NCBI GenBank assembly: GCA_003260075.1
Contig: QLIY01000654.1
Location: 1-64,000 of the forward strand
DNA length: 64,000 nucleotides
Direction of reading: 5' to 3'
Source: Phallusia mammillata
Lineage: Eukaryota; Chordata; Ascidiacea; Phlebobranchia; Ascidiidae
Below the pieces are notes generated by a model. That model was not told where the DNA came from. It made no database searches and was given only the letters and a program-made list of their open reading frames with translations. Position numbers and translations under genes: made by a program. Each line of letters opens with the position of its first letter. The stretch's first letter is position 1. Shown piece after piece: positions 26,801 to 38,500 of the stretch.

Positions 26801-28109
26801 GAACACTATAAATTTGTAAGCGGGATTGAAATTGAGGGCCACACCAACCTTTCTTTTAAAATTTAGGCAAACGCTCTAAAACTAAAAACGTAGGAAGCGA
26901 CTAAAAATCGCAACAAATTCCAAGCCTAGATAGACCAAAGTTTGTAAAAAATACAAAATAGCGATTGCCATGAATTTCGGCAGATGCTTTTACAGGAAAA
27001 AATGAAAAACAACCAAAAAGCGCAACTTACTAAATTATCTAAAGCGCGTTCAAATCTACATTACCCAAAGATCGTAAAACACCAAATATAGCAAATGCCG
27101 TAATCTTAAGCAAATACCTATATTCCTAGAGCTTCACGATAGCCTACCTAACACTGCACCAGTTTGACACAAACTGCATGAACATGAAAACCCTGCCCAT
27201 TCACTTGATTTGAATCAGCTAAATAGGCAGGCCCATGACAATTCATCCGCCTGTATTTGACAAATGGTCGTATCGACTTTGCATTGATTTTAAGCTGTAA
27301 TAAGGCGAACACTTAAGGAAAAAGCTCCCATGACAAATCAAATGCAAAGTGCTAACACACGAATTAGAATACTAGACACAAAGATCTATAACTGTGAACT
27401 TTGACTGGCAAATAATACTGAATAGATTCCAGCAGTCAGTAAGGGCATTTGATAGCGACTTGCAAAGATTGACACTTCCTACACCTAAACTATGCCTATA
27501 TAGAGCATTGCAACAGTAATGACAGTAAATCAGGCCTTTGTTGCTTTTTAAAGGCATGCTTATAGCTTGGAGTTAACGAGCCTGAGGGTAATATGGAATT
27601 GGATTCTGGTTTAAATTATTAATTGCCTTCTTTTGGTGCACCCAGTTATTTCGCAGTGGGTTTATAAATAATTCTACGCAATTTTTGATGTCTCAAAAAA
27701 CCTTTTTTGATTTCTGAGGCTGGTTATTAGCTGAGAATTATGCATAGATTAATTAAATATTAATTAGAATTTCCTTGTAGTAGGCCAATGCACTAAAATA
27801 TCCCCCCCCCCAAACCTTTTTTGATTTCTGAGGCTGGTTATTAGCTGAGAATTATGCATGGATTGATTAAATATTAATTAGAATCTCCTTGTAGTAGGCC
27901 AATGCACTAAAATACGAATTTTTCTTACATTTTCGTAATGCAGGGAATGAAAGGCATCATGAACTAACGGCAATGAAGCCCAAAACCAAATATCTGCCAA
28001 GAAACTTGTTGACTAAATAAACCCTTTTTTAGTTTGGTCACGCAATATCGGCACAACTGCTGTATAAATGCCTCCCATAGCCAAATCCGTTCGAAAACTT
28101 GAGTGTTTT

Positions 28110-28222
28110 TTACACTAGGTTCGAGCCTAGGACGCTCCCGGGGACGAATCCTGATCAGGTTTTTATGTCTGTACACGGGTCAGGCGCGCCGGACCATTCG
28201 GTCAAGTTCTTGCTCTGTATGA
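28110..28222 (-). mobile_element. tRNA-derived SINE-like copy
   Basis: On the minus strand this matches the 1302-1413 family, with a GGCGCGCCTGACCC-type core and a TTCGAACC-like B box (here GTTCGAGCC on the plus side). It stops at a C run and recurs at 28516-28624, where the surrounding sequence also repeats. Confidence 0.5.
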
Positions 28223-28515
28223 CCCCCCCCCCCCTTACATTTTCGTAATGCAGGGAATGAAAGGCATCATGAACTAACGGCGATGAAGCCCAAAACCAAA
28301 TATCTGCCAAGAAAATTTTGGACTAAATAAACCCTTTTTTAGTTTAGCAACGCAATAAATGCGCTATGACTTTGTTCCCAAACGAGCTTTTTTCGAGCAG
28401 GTTGATTTACGTTCAAATTTACGTTGGTTTGGAACCAGAAACGGCACAACCGCTGTATAAATGCTTCCCATAGCCAAATCCGTTCCAAAACTTTATTTTT
28501 GAGTGTTTTTTACAC

Positions 28516-28624
28516 TGGGTTCGAGCCCAACACGCCCTCGGGAACGAATCCCAATCAGGGTTTTTATGTCTGTATGTGGGTCAGGCGCGCCGGACCATTA
28601 GGCCAAGGTCTTGCCCTGTATGAC
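28516..28624 (-). mobile_element. tRNA-derived SINE-like copy
   Basis: This is the second allele or copy of the SINE at 28110-28222. It carries the core GGCGCGCCTGACCC on the minus strand and about ten differences from the first copy. Confidence 0.5.
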
Positions 28625-29985
28625 TGTAAAATGTAAATGATACCTGTTGCAGGATTTAAGTGTAAGGGTGCCACCTAGCGCAAATGTTTACTTTTCTAAA
28701 CCTAACAAGCAAAATAACACGAACACTGTGATTGGTACATTCGTATTTCGACAAAAAAATGCGATTGGACGATGACGATGACGTGGTTAGCGGCAATGGC
28801 GGGAGTGCAAAGGATTATGGGAAACTGCACAGCACGTGGCACAGAATTGTATACGAAAACATAAAATTAAACACTCTGCCTTTTTGGCTGCTTTTTTATA
28901 GATACAGTTTACTAAATGTGGCCCCCCCCCCAGTGCAAAGGATTATGGGAAACTGCACAGCACGTGGCACAGAATTGTACACGAAAACATAAAATTAAAC
29001 ACTCTGCCCTTTTTGGCTGCTTTTTTATAGATACAGTTTACTAAATGTGCCCAAGGTAAATGGACCCCATTCAGGCGTGCGTTTAAAGCGGGTTGCCGAA
29101 CGATCTTTGTGTATTTAACTGCGCTGAAACTTACTAATGCAGTTGGAAATGTTGGCAGCTAACCGAATTACTTGCGACGGTTTTAAGGCGGCCAAAATTC
29201 CTACAAAAAGCTTTGTGCATGAAACTTTGGCCGTCTTAAGCCTGTTGCAAATGAGATGGTTTGCGGCCAAGATTTGTAACTGTATTGAACGATTTTAAAC
29301 TGTTTAAACTGCACAAAGTTCGTTGGAAAAAACAGCCTTATAGAATGCAGAAAGTGATCTGTCGTTAAAAACCTTATAATTCAAAAATTAGGCAAGAAAA
29401 ACAAACGGTTGCATTCTGGGGTAAATATGGAAAATTGTCTGCATTCCCAAGTCTTTAACATTACAGATTTAGAAAACAGTTGAAAATGTGATGTTGGCGC
29501 AGGCATACATAGCTACAATTTGCCCTGATTTTGCTTACAGGTAATTAGTGGGTTGAATTTTGCAATATACATTTGCTAAACATCAGTAACTTGAAGTTGC
29601 ATTTGACGAAATTAGTAACCAATCTCCAACACTAGAGAATTAACTTCAATAACAAATACATTTTTACAATATTACGTAAATTTTGTAAACAATTATTCAG
29701 AATTGAGGCTTTGAATTAGTGTTGACAAAATATAGTTAAACCAAGTTTACACAATACCCGAAAAAATACACATTTTATCCGTCTTTGGCTAAAATAAATG
29801 CACAGCATATATTCTTGAGTAAAATCAGCCACTTGCCCAAACAGAATTTAAAAATCCAACTTTTTAGTGCAATTACAATGATATTAATTGAAACCAACAA
29901 AACAATACAAGACCACGTTTCTAAAATTACCACACTTATATGTTTTATGTACAGTGTTGAAATTAAACTTTTCATACATACAAGT

Positions 29986-32513
29986 TTAGTTCCCAACCAA
30001 AGCATGCAGAAGCTTTTTATAATCCCCACTCGTGTCATCACCAATGAATTTGCCAAGTTCTTTCTTGAAGAGATTTTTAAACGCATGTTTGATTTCCACC
30101 ATATCCACCTATTATAAAGTCATGTAGATAAACCAAATGGGCTTGTATATGCAATAGTGTAATGGGATTTTGTAGTAGGAATTTGACAAGACAAGCTGTA
30201 TATCAGTAAACCCCAGGTCATCCGGGCCCGTTTGGGCAAAAAAATTATCCCGATTAACAGATGTCGATTAATTCATACCTTTCCACATTACAAATCATTT
30301 GTAACTCAAGTTTTGTCTGAATTAGGTGAAGATCCGGATAGCCTAAATCCGGTTTAACCGGGGTTTACTGTATGTCTATCAGACACTTGCCAAGCATTGC
30401 CCATTAGGGCGTTGTCCATCCACCGAGGATAAAAATAAAACAAACCATAAAAAACATTGAAAAAGATGCTTAGAATTCTCTATTTAGAAGATGTTATAGA
30501 ATAGATGCACAATTTTACATTGAAAAAGTATTTTAACAGTCCAAAGTTATCAAAACCAACACCTCACAATAAAGTAAATATTTTATGACGTCACAATCAG
30601 ATGTATGACGTCGTCGCTTACCTCACTGCGCGAAACCATGACGCGTATAAGCATTGTGTCGTTGGTGCCTGCTCCTTTCATTGACTGATATAAGCGTTTG
30701 GCAAAGTAGCTCGGTGGGTTTCGTGCTATGTCCACAATTGCACACATCCCGTCCTCAACGTCACCCGAAAATTCGCTCTGAATCGACTTGATAATGTCAC
30801 GCTTTGCCACCTGCGGTGATAAAGAGACGAGATATTTATAAAGAAAGGGATAAATACATTCTTTAAGTAACAAAATAAAGTCTTAGTACGCCAGGCCTAT
30901 TGAAGGAGTAATACCGGTCTCTCAAGCATTTACCACCATATGGCAAGGCACAGGCTAGAACAATTTAGAAGCGGTGGGATTCGAACCTACGACAGGAGTA
31001 TTTTCGGGACTCGCGCTCTACCAACTAAGCTAGTTACAATACCCGAGTTTGGTCCAGTTTATATACTAAAATTGCAAACGGGTCAAAAATTGAGGCCTGA
31101 TGTTTTTTAAAATAAAGCCCAAATTAGGCGAAAATATGACACAAATATATCCGAAGCGACGGCAGGTCTAAATCAAGTCTATTTTATTTAAACACAAACC
31201 TGCGTTCGGACTAGAAAAACCCGGCCTTAGTTTGAACTCTGTGGTATTGTAAACGTAATGTAGAATTGAACTATTAAGGGGCATCTTTTACTAAAACAAC
31301 GTTGTGCCAAATACCACCGCTGACCTAAGGAGGAAACAATCAAACCACCATAATGCATCGGTGGACTTAAATTGACCTAAGTAAAAACTAAAGTTTCCTG
31401 TTTGGCTTGAGCAATAGCATTTTGAACATTTATTATGGAGCAGTATTAACAACACCCATAAGAGATGACTGGACGGAAGTAGACTGATTGACAACACAAC
31501 AGTCACTTATGCAAACATTTTACAGATATAGCAAGGGTTGCCATACCGTCCTTATTTCTAAGATTTGTCCTTATTTTGAACGGCCTTGCCATACCGTCCT
31601 TATTTCTAAGATTTGTCCTTATTTTGAAGGGCAGTGTCTTAGAAAAATTCATTGTCCTTATTTCTATGAAATGTCCTTGTTTTTGTGATATGACATTGTC
31701 TGTATAAATTAAGAGATTTATTCAAAAACCTTATTTTGTTACTCCTTATTTTGGAGTCCATGTCGATGGCAACCCTGTTATAGGACTTACTGGCAGAAAT
31801 CTGTTGTCAAGAGTGTGGGCATTTTGAGCTAGTATACATGCAACAATATGCTACCGTAGTGAGTTCTACATAACTTTAGAGTTTAATTTGATAGGAAAAC
31901 TGAAATGCTAAAAAAACATTGTATGTAATACCTGCTTTGAATTATGACATATAAATGTTTGTTCTTCATTGCCAGTGCATTATTTTAGTTTGCAAACTAA
32001 AGTCATGTAGATTGTAGACATTAGAAAATGGTTTGTTTTGTAAAGGTAAAATTTGTTTTCATCACAGAATTCATTTTGTAAATGGGAAACGTTCGACAAG
32101 TGTCAATTTCACAAACGTCACATTAAAACAGTACATGGTTTACAAATCTAAGGTCCTGTAACAGAAAATCTGACTTTGTTATTGACGCTTATATGGCAAG
32201 ACCCCCCCCCCGAAACGTTCGACAAGTGTCAATTTCACAAACGTCACATTAAAACAGTAGATGGTTTACAAATCTAAGGTTCTCTAACAGAAAATCTGAC
32301 TTTATTATTGACGCTTATATGGCAAGTGATTCTGTAGACTCAATGTGACTTCAGACCAACTCAATATTGTTTTACACTTTTGGATTAGACATTAGAATTT
32401 GGGAAATCGCTTAGCATACAAATTTTCAGAAATGGCAAAACCTTACGAAGCCAAAAAGTCCAAGTATTTGAACATTGAAATTGCCTTACATGCACAACCC
32501 AAATGACTTTGCG

Positions 32514-32545
<32 letters not shown>

Positions 32546-35500
32546 TGCAAGTGTTCTGTTTGGTCGAGCACCGAGCATCTCACGTTAATGCTCCGTGTTC
32601 GGCCAAGCGCTCGGGTGCATCATGACGTCACAAACATCCCCTATTCCACGCAAGTTTTGGCATTACAAGGTCGCTTACGTCGCCAGTGATGAATTAAAGC
32701 TGTACAGGCCCTAGAAGTACGCGTTTTTAACAATCATAACGCATTAAAATGTACCGTCGTTTTTGTTCTTGTGTACCCCTGCAAAAAAAAGTATTCGTAT
32801 GTTAGTGTGAATATGCAAATTTGGTGCTCGGGTCAGTTTGCGCAACCGCTCGGACGAGCACCGACCATCAAAAACAGCGATGCGAGTACTCGGGTTCGGC
32901 CCATCTCTAGTGCTAACCCACGTTAAAAATGTCAGTCAGTTAATTTAAAACTGATTGCAATTAGAGAACCTAAATGAACAATGAAATTCAACAACACAGC
33001 TGAATTGACAAACCCTAATAGCAAGGGATGTTTATCAAACAACACAGCCAAGGGAACAAAATACCAGGAAATTTGCAGACAATATTACTTGATTACTGAG
33101 TAGAAAATGAACATAACATCCCGATTAAAAAAGTTGTACATCCGCTTCTGAACCAAAGTCCGCACATTAAAAACAAACAACTCACTTTGTAGTATTCGTC
33201 GAAAGTTGCCTGCAGTTGTACATGGCTGCGTGAAGCCATAATAAGATTGAAAGTGGCTTCGTCAGTGCCCCATTTCTTTTCTCCAGCTCTGTAAAGTTTG
33301 TCTGCATCTTCTCTAGCCTTAGCTACATTGACATTATGAGATTCGTCCCTTCCAGCCTGTGCCAACAAAAAAGTAGTGAGGCAATTAAAAAAATGACGAA
33401 AATGTGTATGCAACATTTTTTCTGGGTGCCATTTTTATATTTACACATCTCCAATTGGCTTTTATTTATTTTTAAAACCGACAAAAGTATGCATATAAAA
33501 CACAAGCTAGTGGCATTCACTTTGATATCGTCATTATAATGTGTTTAAAATGGATAAAAAATAACATGTAAATAGTGGTATTAGTATTATTTTGAAGCTC
33601 AACTAAGAGAGTATAAAAAGCACAGTATGGATACTTCATATGCCTTTATTAAAACACCACAATAAGGGTATTGCAGATACTTTGTCCAAATCTAAAGTTT
33701 TTATTGTGCAATTCTGCGATTCTGCTTTAGTTTATTTTTTTTGCTTAACACGATTTTGTGATACAAAAAAAAAATCGGCGTCCTATACAGGTCGCCTTCA
33801 TCAGGGTAAATAACACTGAAGAGCTAGTCTAGAAGCAATAGCTTAATGATATTTGATGATAATTAAGTTGTTTGTGTAAAAAACGAACAAAAAAGTATTT
33901 AACACAACATTATGTTTTCTTGGCATTTTTTCTTACAAAAACATGACTATTCCTAATGGCATGAAACTCGTTTACAAAACACACTTTAAGCATGCTAGAG
34001 AGCCTGATTCACTCACATTGTTTAATGACACAAGAAGTTTTCGAAAATGTCCACTCGTTTCGCTCATCAGTTCATTTTCAAGCTTCTTGTGGTATTTCTT
34101 TTGGTAAATGTCATTAATTTCCTTTATCTCAGCATTGCTACGAGAAACTAGGATCTCAATCAAGGTCTAAAATCAGAACAGAAACAAACTTAAATATGTA
34201 CACGAAGAAATTAGTAGTGATGGGACGATACCAGATTTTGAACAGAGTACCAATGCCGAGTACCACATGTATATACCTTCGATTGATTACTGAGTACTTA
34301 AATATAGTGTTGTACCAGTTCTATATCACTAGGTAATTTATCTGCCGTGTCGGGGGTACATGCGCGCAGGGGGGGGGGTGTGTATACCTTCGATTGATTA
34401 ATGAGTACTTAAATATAGTGTTGTACCAGTGCTATATCACTAGGTAATTTATCTGCCGTGTCGGGGGTACATGCGCGCACACATACATGCAATGGCATAG
34501 AGAAAAATGTGATTTCCACACAATAGCAAAAAAATAGACATAACCTGGCAAAATTTTTTGGCCTCTGAAGCAAATATTTGCAAAAAGTTGCCCGTATTCG
34601 TAAAGTTTAAACCGGCCTTCGGTATCGAACGTTGGTATCGAAAACTGAGGCAAAATATTTCGATAACTGACCAAACAGTTCTCTGACAGGTACCCAAAAT
34701 AGCTGTGCTTGCTAACGTGTATGATTGCAAAGTATATCAACATGTTTTGTTAGATTCATCTTTTTACCCACAAGTACTCAAATTTATGTTGACAGGATAC
34801 ATGGTTTTAAGTTTGTTGATTACAAATTTCACCTGATTATCCATGATTATGCTATGTGTTTAAATGCCTGCTTTGAAGTTCAGGTCAGTTCACATTATAC
34901 AAATCAAGTAAAAAACCTTTAGCAGACATACCAAACCAGTTTTTGAAAATATAATTTGGTCACTCTAAAAGGGGGGGGGGGCTGATTATCCTTGTGATTA
35001 TGCTATGTGTTTAAATGCCTGCGTTGAAGTTCAGGTCAGTTCACATTATACAAAGCGAGTAAAAAACCATTAGAAGACATACCAAACCAGTTTTTGAAAA
35101 TATAATTTGGTCACTCTAAAAGCCAGCAGGCAATTAGAAGGTACATGCCATAGGTCAACAAGAAGGGCAAATGCAGTAGATCATACCCTAAGGCTGTTGA
35201 AAGGCATTAGCTGTTGTTCACTTAATGCAATTCCTTCAGTGCTATTGTGTTGCTATGTTTTCTTTCACAAAGCAAAATAAACTCAACTTAACAAATTAAT
35301 ATAGCGCCACTGCCCTACTGCTCAACACTGTTATGATAATAAAAAATGCTTTCGCTGGTTAAAACACCTGCTAAAAGAAGCCATAAAGTTGACTTTTTTG
35401 GATTGTTTATGTTATGTTTAGAAACAACTATATTTTTCTAAAACATTTCTGTAAATTGAAATGAAGCGCTGGCTAATTTGTTAAAAATGAATAACTTAAT

Positions 35501-38500
35501 TGCCCTTGTGCTGTGAAACACGATGAAGTGCACCGCACGAAACGAAAATAGGGTTGGATTTATAGGTAAAGTTTACTGATTTTTATGACTTACTGATTCT
35601 GTTGTTCCAGCACCAGCCATGGCATCGTACAAACAATAAGCATCATATTCACGTGGCTTCATTAACATTGCACACAACAATTCCTCAAAGTTCCCACTAA
35701 CTTCAGATTTTATATCTTTCACCAAATCCTGCATATAAAAATCAAGTAGATAAACAGATCTGTACTTATTGTCCATTTTCATATGTTTTGCAACATTAAA
35801 AATTGATATATACGACTAAACTCAAAAATAGATATATTTATGTTGTATGATTGTAAGATACATTTTTTTAAAATGAACACATATGTTATGTTTTCAAACA
35901 CATAGTTTTTTGAAATAAACATAAAATCAAACTTTAAAACGAACACACAGTAAAGTTTAGTTGAACTAGATTTGGGTTATATAGATCTTGGCCTAATTCT
36001 AGCAAAACTTGGGGTACAAATAATTTGTAATGTGGCAAGGCTTTGGCTAATCAACAGTTAATCCAGATCTTCACCTAATCCAGATAAATGTTTTGGTCCG
36101 AACAAGTCAAAATTAAATCTTGTAAATCTTGTAAACCGTTTACTGTATATGTCAGTGGTTCTCAAACTTTTTTTGTTGCGACGCCCCTGGAAAAGATTTT
36201 TGGACTTGTGATGCACCAGCAAATAAAAGTTAATATGGAAACTTATTTAAAGTTGTGTTTATTGATACAACAGTAAAATGCCACGAAACGGAACTATTCT
36301 GCGATGCCCTAGGAAAATTGAAACGATGCACCAGGGCGTCGCGACGCACAGTTTGAGAACTACTTGTATATGTTATTAGAAAATATAATCTTTAAACTGA
36401 ACACATATGGTATTGAAGTATATATTTGTAATGGTTTAGTAAACAAAAATATCACAAGTGAACAAATGTTAGGGTTTGAACAATAGAATGTGTACTGCAC
36501 AAAGATATTTGTATTTACTTACACGCCCATAGGCCTGCTTGTATTGTGTCTTGATTTTTTGCCTTTGGTCACAAGAGCGATAACCGAGTACGTTAATAAT
36601 TGCCTTTTCGTCAGTACCTAGTAAGTACAATGTGTGTTCAGAGTAAACCTGTAGTTAAACGAGATAACCAATAAATCTACAGTAAACACAACATTAAAAA
36701 AAAAAATTTTGTTGGTGGCATTTAGTGTGTGTTAGGTCTTGAGTAGGGCTATTTTAACTTAAAAAAACCTAATTTAACTTATATTTTAACAAATTACTCA
36801 ACAAATTGTAAAAAAATCTAAAATTATCAAAATAATGATTTATAAATGTCAGACACATATAATTTAAAGTAAATGTATTTGGTAGGTTTTATAAACAAGC
36901 AATAATATAGGTTTTGCAAAAATATTTTTTTGAAAAATACACATGATGCAATAAATCTAAAAATGATGCTTGTCAAAAAAAATTCTATATATTTTTTTGC
37001 ATAAAAACAAAGAGCAAAAAGGTTTTCAAAGCTGAAATATAATTTACCAAGGCCTTTCATTGCTTTTCGCAAAACTTGAGCATCTGATTCGGCATTAAAT
37101 CCAGAGAAGGGCTTGACAGTGCCATGGGTTTTGATGGCCATCGCTGCCATTCCCTGTGTCATGTGAGATACTTTGGCTCCGGCATGTGGGGAGCTATGAG
37201 CTGGCTGGGAGTAGGCTAAAGAAAAAAACGTATTACAAGATTAGCTAGTCAACACAGTTCAAATTTCTATTCTTTTCATATTTAGTATTCGTTACTGTAA
37301 ATACCAGGCAGGTTGCAAAAGTGAAACTCTTTTCTATCAAAAGAATAAAGTATTGAGGCCTAAGTATTCTAACCATGGCATGTCTGCTAGCACTTAGTTA
37401 CAACTCTATTAATGTTCCTGTGAGTTTGCAACAAAGAGAAAAACCCACATCATATCATCAAAAAAAGCGTGAATTCCCTTGTTGCCTCACAATAAATATA
37501 CATTTTAAACAGCTATTTGACGATAAGTGCATTAATTAACCCATGTCTATTGATTCAATGATTGTATGCACAAAGTATTCAAGGAGCACACAGACCTGGG
37601 TTAGGACCCTGCTTTGGGTAAGTTAAACTGGCTTACCCGGTTGTACATTCTGCTGTCCATACATTTGTTGGTTTGTCGGCATTGGGGCACTTGCACTTGC
37701 ACCATATCCGGGTGCCTGTCCATATCCTTGCTGGCCTGGTGGTGGAGCACCATATGGCTGCTGTTGTGGAGCATACCCAGGTTGGGGCGGTGCACTACCC
37801 CCCGCTGGGTAACCTCCAGCCTGGGGTGGGGCACCATAGCCACCTTGTTGAGGGGGATATCCTCCTGTAGGCTGAGGGGAAGCACCATAACCAGCTTGTG
37901 GGGCACCATACCCTGCAGGTGGGGCTCCATAATTTTGTGCCGGAGGTTGCTGTGCACCAACACCTTCAAATCCTTAAAAAGTAACACCCAATCAAAAAAC
38001 AAAAAATGCTTGGAAGACTGACTGATTCGGTTTAACGCCTTTAATAGGCCTGACATACTATAATTTATCGATAAGTATGCCATGATTGCTGGTCTGCATT
38101 GGCGCTTCAGGGCTGATCCCAGTATGAATTTATTCATCTAATGGCATAACAATGTATAAATTCATCAAACAATTATGTATTTACATTAACAAATCAGCTT
38201 AAAACGTTTTCAAAACATGGTGGTAAATCTACTCACGCGAAAACCAAAAAAAGGCATAGGTCAGGTTAAAAGTCTCCGTACCACCTGAAAAGCTCTGGCG
38301 AACCACAGCAAAACAACAAGAGAAGCAATATGTTTACAAACAGTTGTTTTACAACTACAACAGTTTCATCAATTACCTATAGATGAAGGTGTACCACCAT
38401 ATCCACCTGCTCCGCCGGGGGCTGGGGGATAACCACCAGGGGCTTGTCCATACCCCCCTGCTTGGGCGGGTGGGTAACCTCCAGGGGCTCCTGGGGCACC

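Larger units (their letters stand above)
23805..29985. other. Intergenic between the canonical and A7/A11-like annexins
   Basis: About 6 kb with no supported gene. C runs at about 23962, 24149, 24242, 24739, 24841, 25054, 25169, 27802, 28223 and 28922 separate near-identical pieces, for example 24851-25020 and 25182-25375. Two minus-strand SINE copies lie at 28110-28222 and 28516-28624. The frame near 26563 begins without an ATG and has no domain, so I leave it out. Confidence 0.6.

Noticed and set aside
28732..28992. Open frame with an Asp run (DDDDD)
   Set aside because: It crosses a C run and a repeated segment and has no domain.
30955..31045. Possible functional tRNA
   Set aside because: A and B boxes are present, but the acceptor arms do not pair and the anticodon stem is poor.
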